Under the pieces are notes generated by a model, which was not told where the DNA came from, made no database searches, and was given only the letters and a program-made list of their open reading frames with translations. The position numbers and the translations under genes were made by a program. This document shows positions 1 to 5,914 of a stretch of 6,045 nucleotides of DNA, in pieces. Source of the stretch: Burkholderiales bacterium (lineage in GTDB: Bacteria; Pseudomonadota; Gammaproteobacteria; Burkholderiales; Usitatibacteraceae); assembly GCA_026786225.1 (NCBI GenBank), contig JAJAYN010000070.1, positions 1 through 6,045 on the forward strand, written 5' to 3'. Numbering within the stretch: the first letter of the stretch is position 1; every line of letters begins with the position of its first letter.

Positions 1-220
1 GGTTCCAAAGTGGCATGGCCGTGCCAAAGAATTTGTAAAAATGGCTGAAAAGCACGGTCTGATGATTCTGGTCGCGGGTACCAATGTCATCCGCCTTGCG
101 CCTTCGTTGCTGATCACTGCAGAGGATATTGAACTTGGCCTTAAACGATTCGACGCGGTGTTTGCCGAGGTGCTTGCTGCTGAGACGGCGGCAACTCCCG
201 CCGCAGTCGCGGTCGCCTGA
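1..220 (+). CDS. astC: Succinylornithine/acetylornithine aminotransferase, C-terminal part (5' end outside window)
   Basis: This is the last 72 codons of a class III (fold type I) PLP-dependent aminotransferase, read from base 2 to a TGA at 218-220. The visible part has the C-terminal family signature NVIRLAPSLLI followed by an acidic residue pair and GLKRFD. In this family the Arg of that signature (codon 92-94) contacts the substrate carboxylate, by analogy with ornithine aminotransferase. The PLP lysine lies upstream of the window. AstC/AruC converts N2-succinylornithine and 2-oxoglutarate to N2-succinylglutamate semialdehyde and glutamate in the cytoplasm. Assignment to AstC rather than biosynthetic ArgD rests mainly on position: it is 26 bases before aruF in the order aruC-F-G-D-B known from Pseudomonas. 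The protein ends in a short Ala-rich tail (ETAATPAAVAVA) beyond the conserved fold, which looks dispensable. The same enzyme often serves both arginine synthesis and degradation. Confidence 0.92.
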   Translation, partial: VPKWHGRAKEFVKMAEKHGLMILVAGTNVIRLAPSLLITAEDIELGLKRFDAVFAEVLAAETAATPAAVAVA

Positions 221-238
221 AACGCAGCCGACGCGTCC

Positions 239-250
239 ATGAGCGAATGA
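239..250 (+). other. Four-codon frame overlapping the aruF start (ATGA)
   Basis: ATG AGC GAA TGA at 239-250 terminates inside the aruF start codon region (ATGA at 247-250). Because aruF has only a poor Shine-Dalgarno match, ribosomes ending on this minimal frame could re-initiate at aruF. The frame has no clear ribosome site of its own, so this may be chance. Confidence 0.2.
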
Positions 251-1290
251 AGACTGATCGCGTGTTGATCCTGCGCCCCTGCCGGATGTCCGACCTTCCC
301 AGCGTCGAGCGTATCGCTGGCGCCAGCGCAGTCGGCATTACGTCGCTGCCACCGGATCGCGAAAAACTTTACGACAAGATTCGCAACTCCACGCACTCGC
401 TCGCTGCCGAAGTCGATGTCAACGGTGAGGAGCAATACTTTTTCGTGCTAGAAGATGTGGCAACGGGTGAAATTGTTGGCACCAGTGGCATCGTCGCCTC
501 AGCCGGTTTTCATGACCGCTTCTACAGTTATCGCAACGAGATCATCGTCCACGCATCCCAGGAGCTGGGTGTCAGCAACAAGATTCACTCTCTGCATTTG
601 TGCCACGACCTCACTGGCCTGTCCCTGTTAACGTCGTTCTATATCGACCCCGCCTACGTGAAAACGCAATGGCCGCAGCTGCTGTCGCGCGCACGGATGT
701 TGTTTATCGCCGAGCATCCCGAGCGCTTCGCCGACAAACTCGCCGCAGAAAATCCGGGTGTTTGTGACGACAGCGGTCACTCCCCGTTCTGGGATGCCGT
801 AGGAAGACGGTTTTTTAATATGGCCTATCCCCAAGCGGAACAGCTTTCAGGTGGCCGCAGCAAAACCTTTATCGCTGAACTCATGCCGCAGTACCCCATC
901 TACGTACCATTACTTCCGGCTGACGCCAAGCTCGCCATTGGCCAGCTGAATCCCGTCGCAGAGCTTCCGTTTTCAATCTTGCTGGAGGAGGGATTAGAGG
1001 CCGACACTTACATTGATATCTTCGACGGGGGCCCCACCGTCGAAGCACGCATGTCCGCAGTGCGCAGCATTGCTGGCAGTAAACGGTTGCGTGTGAAGCG
1101 CGCGGCATCAGCTATCGGCACTAAACAGTCTTACCTCATCGCCAATACCGCCACTGAAGAATTCCGCGCAACCATCGCCTTACTGTCATTGGACGATGCG
1201 AGCGGCGACGGACGATTATCGATTCCACCGGCGTTGGCAGATCGCCTGGAAGTTGCCGATGGCGATGACGTAAGGGTAACGCCACTGTGA
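247..1290 (+). CDS. aruF: Arginine/ornithine N-succinyltransferase, alpha subunit (AruF)
   Basis: This 347-residue protein belongs to the AstA family (GNAT-like fold). With AruG it transfers succinyl from succinyl-CoA to the alpha-amino group of arginine or ornithine, the first step of the AST pathway, in the cytoplasm. Family landmarks are RPCRMSDLPSVERIA near the N-terminus, GITSLPPDREKL, YFFVLED, HDLTG at 120-124, SPFW at 179-182, AELMP at 210-214 and DIFDGGP at 257-263. The motif AELMPQYPIYVPLLP, as I recall it, is closer to Pseudomonas AruF than to AruG. Length is near the usual 340. The ATG at 247 puts the first conserved strand (VLILRP) about seven residues in. Its ribosome site is weak (GAG at 241-243, very close), and a four-codon frame at 239-250 overlaps the start by ATGA. 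Residue 235 is Asn where the paralogue downstream has the His equivalent to E. coli AstA His229, so this subunit may not be the catalytic one (inference). Confidence 0.96.
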   Translation: MKTDRVLILRPCRMSDLPSVERIAGASAVGITSLPPDREKLYDKIRNSTHSLAAEVDVNGEEQYFFVLEDVATGEIVGTSGIVASAGFHDRFYSYRNEIIVHASQELGVSNKIHSLHLCHDLTGLSLLTSFYIDPAYVKTQWPQLLSRARMLFIAEHPERFADKLAAENPGVCDDSGHSPFWDAVGRRFFNMAYPQAEQLSGGRSKTFIAELMPQYPIYVPLLPADAKLAIGQLNPVAELPFSILLEEGLEADTYIDIFDGGPTVEARMSAVRSIAGSKRLRVKRAASAIGTKQSYLIANTATEEFRATIALLSLDDASGDGRLSIPPALADRLEVADGDDVRVTPL

Positions 1291-1338
1291 TCCTAAAAAC
1301 CTCAGTTGACCGCTCGTCTCTTTCAATAAGGACTTGAA

Positions 1339-1557
1339 GTGTTTGAAATTTGTGATGCCTTATCCGTTCACCTTGAGATTGACACCGCTACGGGCGTGAT
1401 TGCGCGTTTTTGCGGCTCCCTGGCGGCGTTGCTCCTCCTCGCAGGGTATCGCCTTACTCGTCGTCGCGCCTTGCCAGAAAGCCGCAAAAACACACACTTA
1501 TGTCCCCGCAGGGGACGGTATCCCTTGCGGACACACCCGTCCAACCGAGGCTTCTAG
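1339..1557 (+). CDS. Possible small membrane protein or leader peptide in the aruF-aruG spacer
   Basis: A 72-codon frame starts with GTG at 1339, with AAGGA at 1328-1332 six bases upstream, and stops with TAG at 1555-1557, leaving one base before the aruG ATG at 1559. The predicted product has an acidic N-terminus (residues 1-18), a hydrophobic stretch at about 20-37 (GSLAALLLLAG in the middle) and then a strongly basic tail beginning RLTRRR. That pattern fits one membrane segment with a positive cytoplasmic end. I do not recognise any family. Its frame runs through both hairpins of the spacer, and the tail composition (Arg, Pro, His) could simply be GC-rich non-coding DNA read in one frame. 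In favour of a real gene are the ribosome site and the stop placed for translational coupling; against it are the GTG start, short length and lack of known relatives. It could also be a remnant of an inserted element. Confidence 0.22.
   Translation: MFEICDALSVHLEIDTATGVIARFCGSLAALLLLAGYRLTRRRALPESRKNTHLCPRRGRYPLRTHPSNRGF
1406..1491. repeat. Long imperfect inverted repeat in the aruF-aruG spacer
   Basis: GTTTTTGCGGCT at 1406-1417 is perfectly complementary to AGCCGCAAAAAC at 1480-1491 (12 bp, 62 bases apart). After two mismatched positions the pairing continues with CTGGC at 1420-1424 against GCCAG at 1473-1477. After a two-base bulge, GGCG (1425-1428) pairs with CGCC (1467-1470). About 21 paired positions in total are far more than expected by chance at this distance. 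The T-run is on the 5' arm and the A-run on the 3' arm, the opposite of an intrinsic terminator on either strand, so termination is unlikely. It may be an mRNA processing or stability structure, or the end repeats of a small inserted element. Confidence 0.6.
1501..1533 (+). promoter_or_regulatory. GC-rich hairpin just upstream of the aruG ribosome site
   Basis: CCGCAGGGGA (1506-1515) pairs with TCCCTTGCGG (1521-1530) over ten positions including one G-U pair, closing a five-base loop CGGTA. TGT (1501-1503) and ACA (1531-1533) extend the stem past a two-base bulge. A competing pairing exists: GGACGG (1513-1518) with CCGTCC (1537-1542), which would bring the structure to within four bases of the aruG Shine-Dalgarno sequence. 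A shorter alternative is GTCCCC/GGGGAC at 1502-1516. No U-run follows, so it is not an intrinsic terminator. Possible roles are tuning aruG translation or blocking exonucleases between aruF and aruG; both are inference. Confidence 0.45.
1547..1550 (+). promoter_or_regulatory. Ribosome binding site of aruG
   Basis: GAGG lies eight bases before the ATG at 1559 and eleven before the adjacent ATG at 1562. The spacing favours the first ATG, which also gives residue numbering identical to E. coli AstA. Confidence 0.65.
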
Positions 1558-1558
1558 G

Positions 1559-2593
1559 ATGATGATCATCCGCCCCATCACACATGCCGACCTGCCCGCG
1601 CTGGTTGGTTTGGCCAAAAGTACCGGCGTCGGGCTCACCACGCTACCGCCAAACGAGGCTGAACTCACCAAGCGCGTCGATGCCGCAGTCGCGTCATTTG
1701 CCGGGACAGCGCGCAAGGCCGATGAGATTTTCCTGTTCGTGCTGGAAGACACGACCGCCAAGCGCGTCGTCGGCACATGCGGCCTGGCCACGGCCGTCGG
1801 CCTGCGCCAGCCCTGGTATTCCTATCGTGTCGGCCTCGTCGTACACGCCTCGCAGGAACTGGGATTGTTCACCCAGACACCGACACTTTTTTTGACTAAC
1901 GATCACACCGGCCATACCGAGCTCTGTTCGCTGTTCCTCGACGCCGGTTATCGGCGCGATCGCAACGGCCAACTATTGTCCAAATCCCGTTTGCTTTTTC
2001 TGGCCCAGCACCGTGAACGCTTCTCGAAAAAAATCATCGCCGAATTGCGCGGCGTCTCGGACGCAGCAGGAAAGTCGCCTTTCTGGGAGAGTCTGGGGCG
2101 GCATTTTTTCTCGATGGAGTTTTCGCAGGCGGATTACCTGACCGGTATCGGCAAGAAATCGTTTGTGGCTGAATTGATGCCCAAGCATCCGCTCTACAGT
2201 TCGTTCCTGACACCCGAGGCACAGGCCGTCATCGGCAAAACCCATCCGCATACGCTGCCTGCACTCCGTATGCTGGAGTCTGAAGGTTTTCGCTATGAAG
2301 GTTACGTGGACATTTTTGATGCCGGGCCAACGGTGGAATGCGATGTCGATGACGTCCATGCGGTCGCGCGCAGTCATGAATTCAAGGCCGAAATCAGCAA
2401 TGCGGCACCGCCAGCCGATGCGGTGATGTATCTCGTTTCCAATACCGGCATTGACAGCTATCGGGCGACACTTGTGGCCGCAAGGCCGACAGGCGCTTCG
2501 TTTGTGCTCAGCGCCGAGACAGCCGCGGCATTGAACATCCACGCGGGCGACGACGTTCGTGCGGTCCCGCTTGCAGTCAGTGATCGGCATTAG
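1559..2593 (+). CDS. aruG: Arginine/ornithine N-succinyltransferase, beta subunit (AruG/AstA)
   Basis: This 344-residue AstA-family protein is the partner of AruF in succinyl-CoA-dependent succinylation of arginine, and a paralogue of it (shared SPFW, FxAELMP, DIFDxGPTVE). It is very close to single-subunit E. coli AstA: MMIIRPITHADLPAL at the start, GLTTLPPNEAEL, NDHTG at 114-118, ELCSLFLD from 121, SPFWESLG, FVAELMPKHPLY and YVDIFDAGP. His229 (codon 2243-2245, in IGKTHP) coincides with the proton-donor His229 described for E. coli AstA, and Leu125 with the succinyl-CoA-contacting position. The frame is open further upstream to a TTG at 1400, but those 53 extra residues have no family counterpart. 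The ATG at 1559 has GAGG at the right distance and reproduces the E. coli length. The stop lies 22 bases before astD. The gene is separated from aruF by an atypically long spacer. Confidence 0.97.
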   Translation: MMIIRPITHADLPALVGLAKSTGVGLTTLPPNEAELTKRVDAAVASFAGTARKADEIFLFVLEDTTAKRVVGTCGLATAVGLRQPWYSYRVGLVVHASQELGLFTQTPTLFLTNDHTGHTELCSLFLDAGYRRDRNGQLLSKSRLLFLAQHRERFSKKIIAELRGVSDAAGKSPFWESLGRHFFSMEFSQADYLTGIGKKSFVAELMPKHPLYSSFLTPEAQAVIGKTHPHTLPALRMLESEGFRYEGYVDIFDAGPTVECDVDDVHAVARSHEFKAEISNAAPPADAVMYLVSNTGIDSYRATLVAARPTGASFVLSAETAAALNIHAGDDVRAVPLAVSDRH

Positions 2594-2602
2594 TCCTCAA
2601 TT

Positions 2603-2607
2603 GGTGG
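2603..2607 (+). promoter_or_regulatory. Ribosome binding site of astD
   Basis: GGTGG lies eight bases before the ATG at 2616. It decides this start over the in-frame upstream codon at 2559, which would overlap aruG and add 19 residues with no homologous counterpart. Confidence 0.5.
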
Positions 2608-2615
2608 CAACAGAC

Positions 2616-4079
2616 ATGAATCAGCACTGGATCGGCGGTCGCTGGCTTGACAGCAGTGGCCCGCAATTCTCGTCAAAAAACCCGGTGACGCAGGCGGTGG
2701 TCTGGCAGGGTAATGCGGCATCGACGGCAACTGTGGACGACGCGGTCAACGCGGCGCGTTTGGCGTTTCCCTCGCGGTCGGAACTGAGCCTAGATGCGCG
2801 TATTAATTACCTCAGGGAATTCGCCCGTCTTCTCACGGAGCACAAGGCCACCCTCGCACACACCATTGGTTTTGAGACCGGCAAACCACTATGGGAATCT
2901 GTCACCGAAGTCGCCACCATGATCGGCAAGATCGATATTTCAATTCGCGCCCATCACGAGCGCACCGGCGAACGCAGCACCGCGCAGGCTGACCACAACA
3001 CGGTACTTCGCCATCGGCCACATGGGGTCGTTGCGGTATTCGGTCCGTATAATTTTCCCGGCCATTTGCCCAACGGGCATATTGTTCCTGCGTTGCTCGC
3101 GGGCAATTGCGTGGTGTTCAAACCCAGCGAACTCGTGCCTGCGAGTGCAGAGGCCACGGTAAAAATCTGGGAACGTGCGGGCCTCCCGCCGGGTGTGCTC
3201 AACCTGCTGCAAGGGGGACGAGATACCGGTGTGGCGCTGGCAGGGCACGCAGGCATCGACGGTCTGTTCTTTACCGGCAGCTCGCAGACCGGCAAGCATC
3301 TGCATCAGCAATTTGCGGCACAACCACAAAAAATCCTGGCGCTCGAAATGGGAGGCAACAATCCGCTGGTAGTCGGCGAATTTCGCAACCTTGACGCCAC
3401 GGTACATCACATCATCCAGTCGGCGTTCATTTCAGCAGGGCAGCGCTGTACCTGCGCACGGCGGCTGCTGGTGCCCCAAGGCGCTACAGGCGACCGACTG
3501 CTTGAGCGACTAATCGCGGTGTCTGCACGATTGAAAGTGGGACATTTTGACGACGCGGACCCACCGTTCATGGGTGCGGTAATTTCGGTCGCTGCTGCAG
3601 GTAATTTGCTGAAGGCACAGGCTGCGCTCATCGCCAAGGGCGCGAACATTTTGCTGGAAATGAAAACACTCCGTGCCAACACTGCACTGCTCTCGCCGGG
3701 CATCATCGACGTCACCGGCGTCGCGGAGTTGTCGGATGAAGAGTATTTCGGGCCGCTTCTGCAGGTCACACGCTACGGCAATTTCACCGAAGCGCTCGCC
3801 ATTGCCAATAACACCCGTTATGGCCTTGCCGCCGGTTTATTATCCGAAAATGCCGACGAATACGCGACCTTCCTGCGTCAAATCCGCGCGGGTATCGTCA
3901 ACTGGAATCGTCCGCTCACAGGGGCCTCGAGCGCCGCGCCATTCGGGGGTGTCGGCGCCAGTGGCAATCACCGCGCCAGTGCGTACTATGCAGCCGACTA
4001 TTGCGCCTATCCACAAGCCTCACTTGAATCCGCCACGCTGACCCTGCCTGAAAAACTCAGTCCCGGATTGACGCTATGA
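2616..4079 (+). CDS. astD: N-succinylglutamate 5-semialdehyde dehydrogenase (AstD/AruD)
   Basis: This 487-residue NAD-dependent aldehyde dehydrogenase oxidises N-succinylglutamate semialdehyde to N-succinylglutamate, the fourth AST step. Visible motifs, in order: the N-terminal HWIGGRW and NPVTQAVVW; FGPYNFPGHLPNGHI with the catalytic-site Asn146; FKPSELVP with the cofactor-binding Lys169; the nucleotide loop GSSQTG at 221-226; the general base Glu244 in LEMGGNNPL; and the nucleophile Cys278 in GQRCTCARR. These numbers sit one below those known for E. coli AstD (245 and 279), and the length matches the family (487-492). The C-terminal half has EEYFGPLLQV, NNTRYGLAAGLLS and APFGGVGASGNHR, typical of AstD. 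Start chosen by homology and ribosome site. The stop overlaps the astB start (ATGA), so the two genes are translationally coupled. No defect seen. Confidence 0.98.
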   Translation: MNQHWIGGRWLDSSGPQFSSKNPVTQAVVWQGNAASTATVDDAVNAARLAFPSRSELSLDARINYLREFARLLTEHKATLAHTIGFETGKPLWESVTEVATMIGKIDISIRAHHERTGERSTAQADHNTVLRHRPHGVVAVFGPYNFPGHLPNGHIVPALLAGNCVVFKPSELVPASAEATVKIWERAGLPPGVLNLLQGGRDTGVALAGHAGIDGLFFTGSSQTGKHLHQQFAAQPQKILALEMGGNNPLVVGEFRNLDATVHHIIQSAFISAGQRCTCARRLLVPQGATGDRLLERLIAVSARLKVGHFDDADPPFMGAVISVAAAGNLLKAQAALIAKGANILLEMKTLRANTALLSPGIIDVTGVAELSDEEYFGPLLQVTRYGNFTEALAIANNTRYGLAAGLLSENADEYATFLRQIRAGIVNWNRPLTGASSAAPFGGVGASGNHRASAYYAADYCAYPQASLESATLTLPEKLSPGLTL

Positions 4080-5428
4080 GTGCGCATACAAGCGCAGTTG
4101 AAGCCAATTTCGATGGCCTGGTTGGGCCTACCCATAATTACAGCGGCCTGTCGTTCGGGAATATTGCCTCGGCAAAAAACCACGGTGTTGTCGCCAATCC
4201 CAAGCTGGCCGCGCTACAGGGTCTGAAGAAAATGAAGGCGCTCGCCGACATGGGGTTCGTCCAGGGCGTATTGCCGCCGCAGGAGCGACCTTGCATGAAC
4301 ACCTTGCGAGCGTTGGGTTTTGCGGGCAGCGATGGCGACGTCATCCGTGCGGCCGTTCGCAGTTCGCCACTGGTGTATTCGAGCGCGCTGTCGGCATCGA
4401 GCATGTGGTCGGCCAACGCCGCCACTGTCAGCCCGGGCGCCAATACAGCAGATGGCCGCGTGCATTTCACCCCGGCCAATTTGAACAACAAATTCCATCG
4501 CTCGATCGAACATGAGCAGACCTCGCGTACCTTGCGCGCGATATTCTGCGACCAGACGTATTTTGCGCATCACGCCGCACTATCCGGTTGCCCACAATTC
4601 GGTGACGAAGGCGCCGCCAATCACACGCGCTTTTGCCATCGCTACGGCGAGCGCGGCGTTGAATTTTTTGTTTACGGGGCGAGTGGCTTCAATATGGCGG
4701 CATCCAGGCCGCTGAAATTCCCCGCGCGGCAAACGCTGGAGGCGTCGCAGGCGATTGCGCGTCTGCACGGGCTCGAAGCCAGACAAGTCGTGTTTGCCCA
4801 GCAAAACCCGCAGGTGATCGACGCGGGTGTATTTCATAACGACGTGATCGCGGTTGGCAACGGCAATGTACTGTTTTGCCACGAGAGTGCGTTCGTTGGT
4901 CAGCAGAGCGTGCTGGCCGAAATAGCCGACAAGCTTGGCGGTGATTTCACTGCGGTGCAGGTTTCCACTGACGAGGTCAGCATAGACGATGCAGTGAAGT
5001 CCTACCTTTTCAATAGTCAATTGCTCACGCGCGCCGATGGTGCCATGTTGCTGCTGGTCCCCGAAGAGTGCCGCAGCAACGAACGCGTCTGGGCGTATCT
5101 GCAGAAATTGCTCGTGCAAAACACACCAATACGAGAAGTACTGGTGATGGATCTGCGCGAAAGTATGCGAAATGGTGGTGGACCGGCGTGCCTGCGTCTT
5201 CGTGTGGAACTGAATGAACAGCAACTCGCCGCCGTCAATCCGGCGACGCTCATTAACGACGCGCTCTACAGCCGCCTCAATGTCTGGGTCGAAAAACACT
5301 ATCGTGATCGCCTGAGTGAAACCGAGCTGGCTGACCCGTCGCTGCTCGACGAATGTCGCACGGCGCTGGACGAGTTGACGCAGATTCTGGCGCTTGGGTC
5401 GGTGTATCCGTTCCAGTTGGCGCGCTAG
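4076..5428 (+). CDS. astB: N-succinylarginine dihydrolase (AstB/AruB)
   Basis: This 450-residue cytoplasmic enzyme of the amidinotransferase/guanidine-modifying (pentein) fold hydrolyses N2-succinylarginine to N2-succinylornithine, CO2 and two ammonia, the second AST step. The N-terminal signature NFDGLVGPTHNYSGLSFGN (11-29) and the substrate-binding FHRSIEH (His141-Arg142) are present. The catalytic triad is Glu178 in FGDEGAANHTR, His254 in VFHNDVIAVGN and the nucleophile Cys372 in NGGGPACLRLRV. These correspond to E. coli Glu174, His248 and Cys365, with small insertions between them; the E. coli enzyme is 447 residues. All key residues are intact. The ATG lies within the astD stop (4076-4079), indicating coupled translation. 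It is the last gene of the operon in this window. In Pseudomonas, aruE would follow, but here a gene-free stretch does. Confidence 0.98.
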   Translation: MSAHTSAVEANFDGLVGPTHNYSGLSFGNIASAKNHGVVANPKLAALQGLKKMKALADMGFVQGVLPPQERPCMNTLRALGFAGSDGDVIRAAVRSSPLVYSSALSASSMWSANAATVSPGANTADGRVHFTPANLNNKFHRSIEHEQTSRTLRAIFCDQTYFAHHAALSGCPQFGDEGAANHTRFCHRYGERGVEFFVYGASGFNMAASRPLKFPARQTLEASQAIARLHGLEARQVVFAQQNPQVIDAGVFHNDVIAVGNGNVLFCHESAFVGQQSVLAEIADKLGGDFTAVQVSTDEVSIDDAVKSYLFNSQLLTRADGAMLLLVPEECRSNERVWAYLQKLLVQNTPIREVLVMDLRESMRNGGGPACLRLRVELNEQQLAAVNPATLINDALYSRLNVWVEKHYRDRLSETELADPSLLDECRTALDELTQILALGSVYPFQLAR

Positions 5429-5465
5429 GCACTTTTCAGCGCACTTGGAGGGCTGGATCGCCATC

Positions 5466-5533
5466 TGGTGCGGTGTTCCGAGCACAAATGGTCTGTGTGC
5501 CGCACCAATTCTTGATCTTTCTCAAGTATTTTT
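5466..5533 (+). terminator. Candidate transcription terminator region of the aru operon
   Basis: TGGTGCGG (5466-5473) and CCGCACCA (5500-5507) form a perfect 8-bp stem. CACA (5483-5486) and TGTG (5494-5497) make an inner helix. Three bases on, CTTGA (5511-5515) and TCAAG (5522-5526) form a short AT-rich stem followed directly by TATTTTT (5527-5533). Position 38 bases after the astB stop fits the operon end. Neither hairpin alone is a textbook intrinsic terminator: the strong one lacks an adjacent T-run, and the one with the T-run is weak. Confidence 0.4.
5512..5525. promoter_or_regulatory. FNR/Anr-like palindrome
   Basis: TTGATCTTTCTCAA matches nine of the ten fixed bases of the FNR/Anr/Dnr consensus TTGAT-N4-ATCAA. 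It overlaps the short terminator-like stem, so the symmetry may belong to that instead. About 36 bases downstream is TATGAT (5561-5566), a good -10 element, with only a poor -35 (CTCGAC at 5539-5544, 16-base spacer). What such a promoter would transcribe is unclear. Confidence 0.25.
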
Positions 5534-5631
5534 GAATCCTCGACGAGCCTGCGCGACGGCTATGATTTTTCCAAGCGCACGCAAATGTACGCGATGGTTA
5601 CCACGCTTGACAGCAAGGACTTGTCGTCAAA

Positions 5632-5672
5632 CGGCTTCGGTTTCAGCCCGGTAGGAACGGCTACAGCCGGGC
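5632..5672. repeat. REP-like palindromic element (one or two units)
   Basis: GTAG at 5651-5654 precedes a small palindrome GGCTACAGCC (5659-5668), the layout of GTAG-headed REP elements in Pseudomonas, Stenotrophomonas and Xanthomonas. GCCCGG (5646-5651) and CCGGGC (5667-5672) also pair around it. A partly similar unit, GGCTTCGGTTTCAGCC, precedes it at 5633-5648. REP units lie between genes and are spread by RAYT transposases; copy number cannot be judged from one window. Confidence 0.35.
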
Positions 5673-5689
5673 AGGATTCACGTGGTTTT

Positions 5690-5720
5690 GGCGCTGGCCT
5701 GATCCACAAGTTCCAGCGCC
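5690..5720. repeat. 8-bp perfect inverted repeat
   Basis: GGCGCTGG (5690-5697) and CCAGCGCC (5713-5720) can form a GC-rich stem with a 15-base loop. No T-run follows. It adjoins the REP-like element and may be part of the same structured block. Confidence 0.4.
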
Positions 5721-5789
5721 CTCGCCGCAACGCTGCGCGAATTGCGGGCAGCGCTGCGCGGCTTTTTCGCACGACCTCGAACCTGACGT

Positions 5790-5856
5790 TGTAACGAAAT
5801 GCGGCCAGGCATGACTGGATCGCCTCCGTTGGACGAGACAGTCGCACTTCGTTACA
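5790..5856. repeat. 14-bp inverted repeat with one mismatch, 39-base interior
   Basis: TGTAACGAAATGCG (5790-5803) and CGCACTTCGTTACA (5843-5856) are complementary at 13 of 14 positions. The interior carries a smaller hairpin (CCAG at 5805-5808 with CTGG at 5815-5818). The element could be the folded end of a small mobile or non-coding RNA element, or a pair of regulator half-sites ahead of the gene at 5926. It does not carry the conserved ends of integron attC sites. Confidence 0.45.
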
Positions 5857-5873
5857 GCTTCCCCAAAACCTTT

Positions 5874-5914
5874 TATGCGCAAATGGCGTAATGTGCTGGT
5901 AGAGTCAGCGCATA
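5874..5914. repeat. 7-bp inverted repeat abutting the ribosome site of the downstream gene
   Basis: TATGCGC (5874-5880) and GCGCATA (5908-5914) are perfectly complementary with 27 bases between. The 3' arm directly touches the Shine-Dalgarno sequence at 5915. If transcription starts upstream, the stem would sit in the 5' leader and could influence initiation. I could not place a convincing promoter here. Confidence 0.3.

Noticed and set aside
1306..1334. Internal promoter in the aruF-aruG spacer (TTGACC at 1306)
   Set aside because: No acceptable -10 hexamer lies at 16-18 bases; the nearest AT-rich bases are at the wrong distance.
1400..1558. Upstream in-frame extension of aruG from a TTG
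   Set aside because: The added 53 residues have no AstA-family counterpart. The ATG at 1559 has a well-placed GAGG and gives the E. coli length and residue numbering.
1973..2590. 205-codon open frame on the - strand
   Set aside because: It is antisense to the conserved AruG coding sequence, rich in Arg and Cys in no recognisable pattern, with no ribosome site that I can support.
4580..5485. 301-codon open frame on the - strand
   Set aside because: It lies almost wholly opposite astB, whose catalytic residues and family motifs are intact on the + strand. The predicted product resembles no family and is a codon-bias shadow.
5585..5794. 69-codon + strand frame starting near the TATGAT box
   Set aside because: No convincing ribosome site precedes it, it spans the REP-like element, and its product is low-information and unrecognised.
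5560..5847. 95-codon open frame on the - strand in the gene-free stretch
   Set aside because: The product is Arg/Pro/Ala-rich, runs through the REP-like palindromes and other inverted repeats, and shows no motif; it is best explained as non-coding sequence.
5790..5856. Integron attC site
   Set aside because: The arms lack the RYYYAAC and GTTRRRY ends and no integron gene is nearby.
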